NCBI RefSeq assembly: GCF_003937825.1
Contig: NZ_RSFW01000027.1
Location: forward strand, 1-64,000
DNA length: 64,000 nt
Source: Mesobacillus subterraneus
GTDB lineage: Bacteria > Bacillota > Bacilli > Bacillales > Cytobacillaceae
Reading direction: 5' to 3'
The translations under genes were made by a program, and so were the position numbers. The notes beneath the pieces were generated by a model, which worked only from the letters and a program-made list of their open reading frames with translations, was not told where the DNA came from and ran no database searches. This document shows positions 1-8,557 of this stretch, in pieces (the stretch's first letter is position 1; each line of letters opens with the position of its first letter).

Positions 1-1453
1 GCATCATTCCGCCGACTTGCGGCATCATTGGCATTTGGTGAGGCATCTGCCCCTGCATCATTCCGCCAACTTGCGGCATCATTTGCATTTGAGGTGCCAT
101 CGGGTTATCCATCATCCCACCTACTTGTGGCATTTGATTTTCCATCATTCCCGCAACATGCGGCATTTGAGGCATCGGCATTTCTGATGATTCATCATCC
201 ATCATTCCACCAACCTGAGGCATAGACTGGTTATCCATCATCCCTCCAACTTGAGGCATCATTGGCATTTGATCCTGCATCCCGCCTACCTGTGGCATCA
301 TCGGCATTTGATCCTGCATCCCACCAACCTGCGGCATCATTGGCATTTGATCTTGCATCATTCCGCCTACCTGTGGCATATACGGCATTTGCTGTGGAAA
401 GCCATGGCCATATGGCGGACAGTATCCAGGCCCTGGCAAGACCGGTGAAATCGGTACACCATGGAATGTCGGACCTGTCATTTCAGGCGAAACTTGCGCC
501 GGCATATTTTGGGCAAAGGAGGATGATTCCATATCTTCTGCAGGCAATGGCATATTTGGCATCATTCCCGGATATTGCGATACTCCCTGTACCTGTGGAT
601 ATGGCATCATCTGTGGGGCTCCTGGGTAAAAACCTGCTCCATGCATGGATGGCGCACCTGGATAGCATTCATAAGGGTATGGGATCATCGGCTGCTGGTA
701 ACCCCCTTGACCATACGGCATCATGGAAGGTGCTTCATCCATGTAATCATTCTTTTCAATCTTGATACCAGGCTTGATTTCCGACTTTGGCTTGACCTCA
801 GCCTTCGGCAGCTGCGGTTTCACCTCAGGTTTAACTTGCGGCTTGATCGGCTGCTTGATTTCAGGCTTGACTTCCGGGAAGATATTGTCTGGTTTTGGCG
901 GGAGCTGTGGCTGCGTCTTCGGCAATGCTTTTGGCTGTTCCTTAGGCAATGCTTTTGGCTGTTCCTTAGGCAGTGGTTTTGGCTGTGGTTTCGGCTGTGG
1001 CTGAGGTGGAAGCTGCATATTCGCCATGTTCATCATGTAATAGTTGTTAATATCGATTTCCGGCTTGATTTGAACTGGCATTTTAGGAGTATATGGTTTA
1101 ACAGGTTCTTCTTTTTTAACCGGTTTAGGTGCTTCTTGTTTAGGCATTTCCTTGATTGGCGCCTCTTTCGGCGCTTCCTTTTTCACTTCAGGAATAGGCA
1201 TTGGTTTCTCTTTGGCAATCGGCATTTCCTTTTTGCCACCCATATTGATTTTTGCTTGAGGCGTTCCACCAGTGATTGGAGCTTCTTTCTTTACTGTACC
1301 TCCAGTGGTAGGAACTTTTATTTTCATACCGGGCATAATCATATCAGGGTTGCTGAGCTGGGCGTTCATCTTTTTCAGCTCTTCAAAGTTCACGCCGTAC
1401 TTCTTGGCGATCTTCCAAAGAGTATCCCCTTTCTGTACGATATGGATCTTCAC
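1..1453 (-). CDS. safA: SafA-like spore coat morphogenetic protein (LysM), 3' end outside window
   Basis: Spore coat/cortex-interface morphogen of the SafA family. The GTG start at 1453 follows a strong AGGAGGG site (1461-1467) with 7-nt spacing. Residues 2 to about 47 form a LysM domain (QKGDTLWKIAKKYGV, then NPDMIMPGMKIKVP), the usual peptidoglycan-binding and spore-targeting module. The middle is rich in Lys-Pro-Glu-Gln (repeats such as KALPKEQPKALPK and VKPEIKQPIKPQVKPE). The C-terminal part visible here is built of Met/Gln/Pro/Gly repeats around the core MPQVGGM. At least 484 codons are open without a stop to the window edge, longer than the 387-residue B. subtilis protein. It lies downstream of nadA, as safA does in B. 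subtilis. Family assignment rests on LysM plus synteny; the low-complexity tail is not diagnostic. Confidence 0.88.
   Translation of the reverse strand, partial: MKIHIVQKGDTLWKIAKKYGVNFEELKKMNAQLSNPDMIMPGMKIKVPTTGGTVKKEAPITGGTPQAKINMGGKKEMPIAKEKPMPIPEVKKEAPKEAPIKEMPKQEAPKPVKKEEPVKPYTPKMPVQIKPEIDINNYYMMNMANMQLPPQPQPKPQPKPLPKEQPKALPKEQPKALPKTQPQLPPKPDNIFPEVKPEIKQPIKPQVKPEVKPQLPKAEVKPKSEIKPGIKIEKNDYMDEAPSMMPYGQGGYQQPMIPYPYECYPGAPSMHGAGFYPGAPQMMPYPQVQGVSQYPGMMPNMPLPAEDMESSSFAQNMPAQVSPEMTGPTFHGVPISPVLPGPGYCPPYGHGFPQQMPYMPQVGGMMQDQMPMMPQVGGMQDQMPMMPQVGGMQDQMPMMPQVGGMMDNQSMPQVGGMMDDESSEMPMPQMPHVAGMMENQMPQVGGMMDNPMAPQMQMMPQVGGMMQGQMPHQMPMMPQVGGMM
2..400 (-). repeat. In-gene Met/Gln/Pro/Gly coding repeats of the SafA tail
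   Basis: Degenerate tandem units of about 11 to 17 codons repeat in the C-terminal coding part of the safA-like gene. Typical units read QDQMPMMPQVGGM, with variants such as DNQSMPQVGGM and ENQMPQVGGM. All stay in the gene's frame, so this is a protein repeat rather than an intergenic one. The array continues past the window edge, so the copy number is unknown. Confidence 0.85.
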
Positions 1454-1588
1454 TCTGATTCCCTCCTATGGCATAAGTCCATATATTCTATGTTGGTGTG
1501 GGCAAATTGCTAACAATCTTCAAAAAAAACTTATGCTTCTATCTAAATAAATATGTTTTTTCCCGGGAGATTAAGCTTTTCCTTATAA

Positions 1589-1618
1589 AAAAATCCTTCT
1601 CTGCGCAGAAGGATTTTT
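1589..1618 (-). terminator. Intrinsic terminator between the 52-bp array and safA
   Basis: Perfect 12-bp inverted repeat (arms 1589-1600 and 1607-1618, core AAATCCTTCT/AGAAGGATTT) with a 6-nt loop. It has a T-run on the minus strand and a shorter one on the plus strand. On the minus strand it would stop any nadBCA read-through after it has crossed the repeat array and before safA. Confidence 0.8.
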
Positions 1619-1697
1619 ACATTAAGCTGTTTTCGGATTGATGACTGCTTTTCGTATAACATAAGTAATTCCGTTCACTTTCTGTGGGTTCTCTATT

Positions 1698-2135
1698 GAT
1701 TTGTCCGAAGGCAACCATCTTCGGACATTTTCACTGCTTCTCCACCTGATTTTGTCTGAAGTCCTGTCATCTTCGGACATTTTCACTGCCTCTCCACCGG
1801 ATTTTGTCCGAGGTCCTGCTATCTTCGGACATTTTCACGGCCTCATCGCATGATTTTGTCCGAAGGCATGCCACCTTCGGACATTTTCACTGCTCCTCCA
1901 CCTGATTTTGTCCGAAGTCCTGCTATCTTCGGACATTTTCACGGCATCATCGCATGATTTTGTCCGAAGTCCTGCAATCTTCGGACATTTTCACTGCTCC
2001 TCCACCGGATCTTGTCCGAAGTCATGCCACCTTCGGACATTTTCACTGCCCCTCCACCTGATTTTGTCCGAAGTCATGCCATCTTCGGACATTTTCACTG
2101 CTTCTCCATCGGATACTGTCCGAAGCTATAACCAT
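1698..2135. repeat. Tandem array of 52-bp hairpin repeats, array 1 (8 full copies plus a partial)
   Basis: Units start at 1698, 1748, 1800, 1852, 1904, 1956, 2008 and 2060, with a truncated ninth from 2112. The spacing is exactly 52 bp except for the first, 50-bp unit. Each unit begins GATTTTGTCCGAAG, continues with a 9-nt variable loop and CTTCGGACATTTTCAC, and ends with one of two linker types (near TGCTTCTCCACC or GGCATCATCGCA). TGTCCGAAG and CTTCGGACA form a 9-bp stem. Short open frames through the array only follow the repeat and change frame each unit, so it is not coding. It fills most of the nadA-safA gap. The same family recurs at 42885-43190. Confidence 0.95.
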
Positions 2136-2215
2136 TTTTTTCTGTAAAACAAAAACCCCCAATCCCAGCAGGATCGAAGGCCTAAAGTTACAAAGTTTAT
2201 GAAAAGAGCTTTACA

Positions 2216-3322
2216 TTATGACAATTCCAGCATGCGTTCTAATGCGAGCTTTGCATTTGTTGCTGTGTTTTCATCTACTTTTATGATATTGGTTTCCTGT
2301 CCTTCCATGACGGATTCGAGGCTCCAGGCAAGGTGCTGGAGGTCGATTCTGTTCATCGTAAGGCACGGGCACATATGAGGGTTAAGGGAAACAATATGTT
2401 TATCAGGATGCTGCGCAATGAGACGATTGACGAGATTCATTTCGGTCCCGATTGCCCAGGCAGAACCTTTAGGAGAGGCTTCGATTGCCTCGATGATGTA
2501 ATTCGTCGAGCCCGCCATATCCGAAAGGGCTACAACTTCTCGCCGGCATTCAGGGTGAACAATAATTTTCATATCCGGGTTCGTCCTGCGCACGTCCGCA
2601 ATATTTTCTACGGTAAAATTCTCATGGACTGAGCAATGCCCCTTCCAAAGAATGACTTTCACTTTTTCTAACGGGCCGTCAAATTCCAGGATATTTTCAA
2701 TTGGGTTGTAAACGGCCATTTCATCAAGCCCGATTCCAATGTTAAAAGCGGTGTTCCTTCCTAAATGTTGGTCAGGCAGGAACAACAGGCGCTCTTTTTG
2801 CGAAAAAGCCCAGCGTACCATCTTTTCGGCATTGGAAGATGTTACGGTAGCACCTCCATTTGCACCGACGAATGATTTGATCGCTGCTGTAGAATTTACA
2901 TAAGTAAGCGGAAGAATGGTGTCACCAAAAAGCACCTGGAGGAATTCCCATGCCCTCTCAGTCTGATAAATATCAGCCATATCCGCCATTGAGCAGCCCG
3001 CCCTCATATCAGGCAGATATACTCTCTGGTTCTCAGTGGTTAAAATATCCGCAGTTTCGGCCATGAAATGGACACCGCAAAAAACAATATGCTCAGCATC
3101 CTTATTATCCGCTGACAGTTGCGCAAGCTTTAAAGAATCACCAGTCGCGTCAGCGAATTGGATGACTTCATCCTTCTGATAATGATGGCCCGGGATAAAC
3201 AGCTTCTTTCCCATTTTCGCTTTTATGTCCCTTACCAGATTTTCAAGTTCATCAACTGACATATTGCGATATTTTTCAGGAAGCATCCTGTTTTTAGATT
3301 CTAGCGACTCCAAAATATTCAT
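2216..3322 (-). CDS. nadA: Quinolinate synthase NadA
   Basis: [4Fe-4S] enzyme that condenses iminoaspartate with dihydroxyacetone phosphate to quinolinate in de novo NAD synthesis. Expected cluster cysteines are visible in [14 protein letters not shown] and HMCPCLTMN. The ATG at 3322 is chosen because AAGGAG lies 9 nt upstream; an earlier in-frame start at 3349 would extend further into nadC and lacks a good site. This gives 368 residues, the length of B. subtilis NadA. The start overlaps the nadC end by 29 nt, which suggests translational coupling. It is the last gene of nadB-nadC-nadA; no terminator is visible directly after it, so transcripts probably enter the 52-bp array. Confidence 0.96.
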   Translation of the reverse strand: MNILESLESKNRMLPEKYRNMSVDELENLVRDIKAKMGKKLFIPGHHYQKDEVIQFADATGDSLKLAQLSADNKDAEHIVFCGVHFMAETADILTTENQRVYLPDMRAGCSMADMADIYQTERAWEFLQVLFGDTILPLTYVNSTAAIKSFVGANGGATVTSSNAEKMVRWAFSQKERLLFLPDQHLGRNTAFNIGIGLDEMAVYNPIENILEFDGPLEKVKVILWKGHCSVHENFTVENIADVRRTNPDMKIIVHPECRREVVALSDMAGSTNYIIEAIEASPKGSAWAIGTEMNLVNRLIAQHPDKHIVSLNPHMCPCLTMNRIDLQHLAWSLESVMEGQETNIIKVDENTATNAKLALERMLELS

Positions 3323-4175
3323 TTGAAACATCTCCTTCCTTTTCTGCAACGACCTTCGCGCTGATATCCAATGACTTCACCGAGTGTGTCAGGAAGCCAA
3401 GTGAAATATAATCCACCCCGCAATTGCGGTAGCTATTCAGGTTCTCAAGTGTAATTCCGCCTGATGCCTCGGTTAAAATTCCTTTCGGCACTAGACTGAT
3501 CCATTCGGCAATTTCTTCCGGTGTCCTGTTATCGAACATGATACAGTCAACCCTCGCTTCAATTGCTTCTAGAAGCTGGTCTTTCGTTTCGATTTCCACT
3601 TCGGCCTTTACCATATGTCCAAGGCTGGCTCTCACAGCATGAACAGCGTTGCTGATCGATCCAGCGAAAGCGATATGGTTATCCTTGATCATGACCGCAT
3701 CATATAAGCCATAACGATGGTTAAAGCCTCCGCCGCAGCGTACCGCGTATTTTTCCAGCATGCGCAAACCTGGTGTCGTTTTCCGCGTATCGCAAATCCT
3801 TGTTTTTGTACTGTCCAATACCGCTACAGCTTCACTAGTCTTCGTCGCGATCCCGCTCATCCGCTGGATTAGATTAAGAACAACCCTTTCTGCTTTCAAT
3901 AATGCGGACACCTTGCCGGAGATCACGGCAAGCTCCTGTCCGCACTTAACTTTCTCCCCATCCTTTACCTTGATGTCTGCCAGACTGTTTTCATCCATCA
4001 ACCTGAAACCTGTATGGATGATTTGCTCCCCGCAGAAGATACCATCTGCTTTTGCGATCAAGACTAAGGATCCACGGCTTTCATTGCCGAAAATCAATTC
4101 ACTTGTTACATCGCGGTCCCCAATATCTTCAATAAAAAATTGTTCAAGTAGCAAACGCAATTTGATTGTATTCAT
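3294..4175 (-). CDS. nadC: Nicotinate-nucleotide pyrophosphorylase (quinolinate phosphoribosyltransferase)
   Basis: Converts quinolinate and PRPP to nicotinate mononucleotide, CO2 and pyrophosphate. The family motifs [19 protein letters not shown] and the following HR pair are intact, and the C-terminal (beta/alpha) barrel part [14 protein letters not shown] is clear. The start is set at the ATG at 4175 ([14 protein letters not shown]), since AAAGGATGG lies at usable distance there while it abuts the in-frame ATG at 4184. This yields 293 residues, against 289 in B. subtilis. The reading frame starts 32 nt inside the end of nadB. Confidence 0.95.
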   Translation of the reverse strand: MNTIKLRLLLEQFFIEDIGDRDVTSELIFGNESRGSLVLIAKADGIFCGEQIIHTGFRLMDENSLADIKVKDGEKVKCGQELAVISGKVSALLKAERVVLNLIQRMSGIATKTSEAVAVLDSTKTRICDTRKTTPGLRMLEKYAVRCGGGFNHRYGLYDAVMIKDNHIAFAGSISNAVHAVRASLGHMVKAEVEIETKDQLLEAIEARVDCIMFDNRTPEEIAEWISLVPKGILTEASGGITLENLNSYRNCGVDYISLGFLTHSVKSLDISAKVVAEKEGDVSNEYFGVARI

Positions 4176-5727
4176 GCTTCCCATCCTTTACTGTTTTTCG
4201 TTGATGGATGATTTGTCTTTTCATCCAGTTATAAGGATCTTCATGAGGAAAGTCTTCCCTGTAATGCCCGCCCCGGCTTTCGGTTCTTTGAAATGCTGCC
4301 TCTGTGATCAACCAGGCCGTTATATACATGAACACCCGGTCTATCTCGTCTGTTCCGAGATGATCAAGCGAAGCTTCCAGCCATTCTTCCAGACCATATT
4401 TTGCTAGCCAATCCTTTTGATGTACGAGGGCTTCCCTGGTCCTAACAATCCCGGCTCGATCCATCATTGCCTTTTTCAGAACATCAGCATCGGGCAATTC
4501 CATATCATGAAATACCTTGGCATTTTGCGCAGTATAGTAGGTATCCACTTTTCCCCCCAGCTGCTGGTTAATCCAATCAGCCAGCTTCCCTCCTACGAAC
4601 ATCCCTTCAAGCAGGGAATTGCTTGCCAGCCTGTTCGCTCCGTGGATTCCCGTACAAGCAGCTTCGCCAATTGCATAAAGACCATTGATATTTGTACGGC
4701 CATGCAAATCTGTCTTGATCCCCCCCATGATGAAGTGGCTGCCAGGCACGACGGGAATCAGTCCCTCTTTTAGGTCGATCCCATGTTTGCGGCACAACTC
4801 GCTGATCGTCGGGAATCGTGAACTGAAGTCGGAAACTGGCGTAATATCCAAATAAATCTGTGTTCCTTTACGTAAGTAGTCATAAATCGTCTGCGAAACA
4901 ATATGCCGGGGTGCGAGATCTTTCAGAGGATGAACACCATCCATGATTCGCTTCCCTTCAGCAGTTACCAGGATTGCTCCTTCACCCCTAACGGCTTCTG
5001 ATATCAGCCCTCTGGTCTTCCCCTCTAAATATAATAGGGTTGGATGGAATTGGACAAACTCCATATCCGCAAGCATCGCACCCGCTCTGTAGGCAAGCGC
5101 CATTCCATCCCCTGTCGCGGTTTCGGCATTTGAGGTAAATGAGTAGAGCTGCCCGCAACCACCAGTGGCAACCACGATATGCGGGGCAAGATAAACATCA
5201 TTCCTGCCATCCGGGTGCTTTGCTTTTACACCGATACATGTATTCTTTTCTTTATTTAAAAGCAGTTCATAGACAAAGACAGACGGCTTCACCGAAATGT
5301 TCCCATCAAATTTAGAAAGCAAGTGGTCAACCATATGCTTCCCTGTTGCATCCCCGCCACTGTGGATGATTCTATTCCTGCTGTGGGCACCTTCCATTCC
5401 CAGCAGCAAGGATCCATTGCTGTCTTCATCAAATGTGCAGCCGCCCTCCCATAAATCTTTAATCAGCTTTGGAGCACTCTTGGTCATTTCCAGCACAGCT
5501 TCAGCGTTATTATGGTGGGCGCCTGCTTCAAGCGTATCAAGATAATGTAAATAGAAATCATCGCCGGGAGCCATTGCAGCCGCTACCCCTCCCTGCGCCA
5601 TATAGGAGTTTCCTGTTCTCAAATCTTTCTTTGTGAGAATCATCACATTTATATTCTTTGCTAATTTATTGGCGAGCTGCAACGCGGCAATCCCACTGCC
5701 AATAATGATAACATCTGCATGCTTCAT
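4144..5727 (-). CDS. nadB: L-aspartate oxidase NadB
   Basis: FAD-dependent oxidation of L-aspartate to iminoaspartate, the first committed step of NAD synthesis. The N-terminus has the dinucleotide-binding motif IIIGSGIAALQLANKL. The succinate dehydrogenase-like active-site segments (MAQGGVAAAM, HSGGDATGKHM, EGAHSRNRIIHSGG, FHPTLLY) follow in order. At 527 residues it is close to the usual 530. The start follows CCAGGAGG. It heads the nadBCA operon and is divergent from nifS; the shared intergenic region carries candidate NiaR sites. Confidence 0.96.
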   Translation of the reverse strand: MKHADVIIIGSGIAALQLANKLAKNINVMILTKKDLRTGNSYMAQGGVAAAMAPGDDFYLHYLDTLEAGAHHNNAEAVLEMTKSAPKLIKDLWEGGCTFDEDSNGSLLLGMEGAHSRNRIIHSGGDATGKHMVDHLLSKFDGNISVKPSVFVYELLLNKEKNTCIGVKAKHPDGRNDVYLAPHIVVATGGCGQLYSFTSNAETATGDGMALAYRAGAMLADMEFVQFHPTLLYLEGKTRGLISEAVRGEGAILVTAEGKRIMDGVHPLKDLAPRHIVSQTIYDYLRKGTQIYLDITPVSDFSSRFPTISELCRKHGIDLKEGLIPVVPGSHFIMGGIKTDLHGRTNINGLYAIGEAACTGIHGANRLASNSLLEGMFVGGKLADWINQQLGGKVDTYYTAQNAKVFHDMELPDADVLKKAMMDRAGIVRTREALVHQKDWLAKYGLEEWLEASLDHLGTDEIDRVFMYITAWLITEAAFQRTESRGGHYREDFPHEDPYNWMKRQIIHQRKTVKDGKHEYNQIAFAT

Positions 5728-5744
5728 AGTTTTATAGCCTCCTG

Positions 5745-5830
5745 GATTAACAGGTGTCTTGACATATATATTTACACAGTTTTACACTGTTGACAAGAAC
5801 TTTTATCTGACTGATTGTCAGGACCGATAG
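5745..5830. promoter_or_regulatory. Divergent nadB/nifS promoter region with candidate NiaR operator
   Basis: On the minus strand TTGTCA (5791-5796) and AAATAT (5768-5773) are 17 bp apart and suit nadB. Between them lies the inverted repeat ACAGT-N5-ACTGT (5776-5790). A related element, CAGGTGTCTTGACA (5751-5764), lies downstream of that promoter, and a second TTGACA (5790-5795) faces nifS. NiaR (YrxA) is known to repress nadBCA and nifS in Bacillus in response to nicotinic acid. That these boxes are its operator is inferred from position and symmetry, not from a confident motif match. Confidence 0.5.
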
Positions 5831-5908
5831 AAGTTCGTAATTTCTATCCGCCAAAAGGCAATTGATCCCGAATTGTTAAAATACCAAACCACAAACAGGA
5901 GAGTACAA

Positions 5909-7048
5909 ATGAAATATTTTGATTATGCGGCTACATGTCCGCTTGACCCTGAGGCTGCGGATATTTTTGTTAAGGCTTCCACTGATTATTTTGGGAACAG
6001 CCAGAGCCTTCATGAAACTGGAAGCACATCGGCCAATCTCCTGGAGAGCTGCCGGGAGGAATTTGCGCGCATGCTCGGCGTAGACAGTGCCGGTATCTAT
6101 TTTTCAAGCGGGGGTTCAGAATCCAATTTCCTTGGGATCATGGCACTGCTGTCAGCTGCCAGAAAGAATGGGAATCATATCATTACCACACTTGCTGAGC
6201 ATTCTTCCGTCTTCAACCTGATGAAAAAGCTTGAGCGAGAAGGTTGGGAGGTTACTTACCTTCCTCTGGATGAAAAAGGGCTGGTTGATTTTGAAAGCTT
6301 TTTAGCTGCCGTAAAGGAGGAAACGGTGCTTGTTTCAATACATCATGGCAATTCCGAAGTCGGCACCGTTCAGCCTATAAAAAAGATCGCCGACTTTTGC
6401 CGAGACAAGCAAATCTTTATCCACACCGATTGTGTCCAAACGTTTGGCAAGATTTCCATCGCTGGCATTGCGGGCTCGGTTGATGCCCTTTCGATATCTG
6501 GACATAAGTTTTACGGACCAAAGGGCACTGGCGTGGCGTATATCAATCCGCGGGTTGCCTGGCAGCCTTTCATTGAAGGAACCGTACATGAAAAAGGGTT
6601 CCGGCCGGGCACAGTCAATGTCCCTGGAATCGCAGCGATGACTTCAGCCGCCCAAAAGGTCCATCTCACCCTGCCTGAAGAAGCAAAAAGACTGAAAGCG
6701 CTCAGGTCCACCCTTCTCGCTTCCCTTTCGAATTCAAAGGACAGGTTCCGTATGTTTGGTTCCGAAGGGGAGGAACAGCTGCCTGGCATTTTAGGAATGG
6801 GGATTATAGGTGTGGAAGGCCAGCTCGTCCTGCTTGAATGCAATCGCCGAGGATATGCCATTTCCACCGGCACAGCCTGTCACACCGGTATGCTTTCACC
6901 AGCAAAAACGATGACCGCCATGGGTATAGAAGGGAAAGCAGCCAAAGAATTTTTCAGAATCTCATTCGGGAGATTTACGACCGATAAGGATGCGGAAGAT
7001 CTTGGGAAAATATTGGCTGACCTGACCGTGCAGGTATCAGCATTTTAA
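5909..7048 (+). CDS. nifS: Cysteine desulfurase NifS (NAD biosynthesis type)
   Basis: PLP-dependent cysteine desulfurase, dedicated in Bacillus to supplying sulfur for the NadA iron-sulfur cluster. The cofactor lysine lies in SISGHKFYGPKGTG and the persulfide cysteine in STGTACHTGM. The N-terminus MKYFDYAATCPL matches the family. The ATG at 5909 is preferred over an upstream in-frame codon at 5873 because CAGGAGAG lies just before it. The protein has 379 residues. It is followed after about 60 nt by niaR, and the pair is divergent from nadBCA, an arrangement that links enzyme, cofactor supply and repressor. Confidence 0.93.
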   Translation: MKYFDYAATCPLDPEAADIFVKASTDYFGNSQSLHETGSTSANLLESCREEFARMLGVDSAGIYFSSGGSESNFLGIMALLSAARKNGNHIITTLAEHSSVFNLMKKLEREGWEVTYLPLDEKGLVDFESFLAAVKEETVLVSIHHGNSEVGTVQPIKKIADFCRDKQIFIHTDCVQTFGKISIAGIAGSVDALSISGHKFYGPKGTGVAYINPRVAWQPFIEGTVHEKGFRPGTVNVPGIAAMTSAAQKVHLTLPEEAKRLKALRSTLLASLSNSKDRFRMFGSEGEEQLPGILGMGIIGVEGQLVLLECNRRGYAISTGTACHTGMLSPAKTMTAMGIEGKAAKEFFRISFGRFTTDKDAEDLGKILADLTVQVSAF

Positions 7049-7106
7049 CTTTCGAAGTAGTTATGGTAAAATTCACGAATGAAGAAGTGAAGGAGAGATC
7101 GGATTT

Positions 7107-7649
7107 ATGAAGGAAACGACCAAAATCCTTGGTGATGAACGCCGGGCGTACATCCTGAAACGCTTGCAGGAAAGCAGGGAGCCGATCACCGGAAGTGAGC
7201 TTGCATCCATTACCAATGTCAGCAGACAGGTCATCGTTGGCGATATTACCCTGTTGAAGGCGAGGAACGAGCCCATCATTGCGACGAGTCAGGGGTACCT
7301 ATATATGCACGCTTCCCATCCAGCTTCTGCGGAACGGATCATCGCCTGCTCCCATAGTCCGGAAAGGACCGAGGAAGAGCTGATTCTTCTTGTCGATCAT
7401 GGAGTGACAGTTAAGGATGTCAAAATCGAGCATCCAGTCTACGGGGATTTGACAGCTTCCATCATGGTCTCGAATCGTCTGGAAGTAAAGCAGTTCATGG
7501 AAAAAATCCGCAAAACGAAGGCATCTTATTTGTCTGAGCTGACAGATGGTATTCATTTGCATACCATCACAGCATCGTCCGAAAAAGCACTGAATCAGGC
7601 CGAGGAAGCATTGCGGAAAGCAAATTTTCTCATAAATCTGGAGCAATAG
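7107..7649 (+). CDS. niaR: NiaR (YrxA) family NAD biosynthesis repressor
   Basis: Transcriptional repressor of NAD genes that responds to nicotinic acid. Residues about 10 to 65 form a winged helix-turn-helix of the HTH_11 type (RRAYILKRLQ, SRQVIVGDITLLKA). The rest is the 3H ligand-binding domain, with its conserved histidines in LLVDHGVTVKDVKIEHPVYG and DGIHLHTI. An AAGGAGAG site precedes the ATG. At 180 residues it equals the usual family size. It ends at a strong bidirectional terminator shared with the convergent pheA. Confidence 0.93.
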   Translation: MKETTKILGDERRAYILKRLQESREPITGSELASITNVSRQVIVGDITLLKARNEPIIATSQGYLYMHASHPASAERIIACSHSPERTEEELILLVDHGVTVKDVKIEHPVYGDLTASIMVSNRLEVKQFMEKIRKTKASYLSELTDGIHLHTITASSEKALNQAEEALRKANFLINLEQ

Positions 7650-7680
7650 AAAAGGTCCATCCCCGAGGATGGACCTTTTT
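7650..7680. terminator. Bidirectional terminator between niaR and pheA
   Basis: A 13-bp perfect stem (AAAAGGTCCATCC paired with GGATGGACCTTTT) and a 4-nt loop, with A and T runs on either side. It serves the convergent niaR and pheA transcripts and overlaps the last codon of pheA. Confidence 0.92.
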
Positions 7681-8521
7681 ATAATTTTCGACTGTGATAA
7701 CTGCCGAGCAGCTTGACGCCGCAGCCTAAGGCCTCGAGCTCGGCAATCGCTCCCGGAATCAATACATCATCGATTTCAAGATTAATATCAATGATGAAAA
7801 AATAATTCCCAAGGCCTGTTTTCATTGGGCGGGATTCAATTTTTGACAGGTTTAGCTTGCGCCATGAAAAGGCGGACAGGACCTGATGCAAAGCGCCTGC
7901 CTGGTCGGAAGGCAAGGTAACCATCAAGGTCGTTTTTGGTTCATCGGCCTTTGCAAATGAAACATTATGCCCTTCCTGTGCAAGTACAGCGAAAACGGTG
8001 TGGTTATAGCTGTAATCGTGAATGTTCTCTCTGGCTATGAATAAGCCATACTCTTCTGCAGCCAGACTGTTCGCAATGGCAGCGATTTTCTCTCCGGGAC
8101 GGTCTTTGACGTATTTCGCTGCTGCCGCTGTAGAAGCCATGTTCTCAAGCATTACACCTTTGAATTCCTTATGTAAAAATTTATGGCACTGGGCAAGAGC
8201 GTGTGGATGGCTGTATATTCCTTCAGCATGCATCCAATTGTCCTGGTTTGCAGGGTGTACGAGCAAATGCTGCCTGATCGGCACGACGGCTTCTCCAATG
8301 ATTTTCAGATTCGACTCATGGACCAGATAATCAATCGTAATATTGACCGAGCCTTCAATCGAATTTTCCAACGGTACGATTGCCGCATGAATTTCACCTG
8401 ATGCAGCAGCATCCATGCATTCTGGAATACTCACAAAAGGAATTCTCTCACCTTCCGGAAACAACTGCCGTGCTGCAAAGTCAGTAAATGTCGCTTTTGG
8501 GCCAAGATATCCAATTTTCAA
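7679..8521 (-). CDS. pheA: Prephenate dehydratase
   Basis: Converts prephenate to phenylpyruvate for phenylalanine synthesis. It starts at TTG (8521) after GGAGG with 7-nt spacing. The catalytic domain covers residues 1 to about 180 (YLGPKATFTDFAA, VPLENSIEGSVNIT) and the ACT regulatory domain follows, with the ESRP segment (SKIESRPMKTGLGNYFF) that binds phenylalanine. At 280 residues it is of normal length for monofunctional enzymes. One oddity is that the usual Thr-Arg-Phe motif near the end of the catalytic domain reads Thr-Val-Phe (NHTVFAV). It follows pheB with a 36-nt gap. Confidence 0.95.
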   Translation of the reverse strand: MKIGYLGPKATFTDFAARQLFPEGERIPFVSIPECMDAAASGEIHAAIVPLENSIEGSVNITIDYLVHESNLKIIGEAVVPIRQHLLVHPANQDNWMHAEGIYSHPHALAQCHKFLHKEFKGVMLENMASTAAAAKYVKDRPGEKIAAIANSLAAEEYGLFIARENIHDYSYNHTVFAVLAQEGHNVSFAKADEPKTTLMVTLPSDQAGALHQVLSAFSWRKLNLSKIESRPMKTGLGNYFFIIDINLEIDDVLIPGAIAELEALGCGVKLLGSYHSRKL

Positions 8522-8557
8522 GCTACTTCCTCCCCCTGCTGCAGACTATCTCTTTTA

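Noticed and set aside
262-1513. Long plus-strand open frames opposite safA
   Set aside because: They are the antisense of a biased, repetitive gene. The minus-strand frame has a strong start site, LysM homology and synteny.
1698-2135. CRISPR array
   Set aside because: The unit has no alternation of identical repeat and unique spacer: the linkers are also shared between units and between the two arrays. The period is below that of usual repeat-plus-spacer units and no cas genes are present.
1908-2147. Open frame through array 1 on the plus strand (similar ones at 42877-43178)
   Set aside because: The reading only mirrors the repeat; 52 is not a multiple of three, so the frame changes in each unit, and there is no ribosome binding site.
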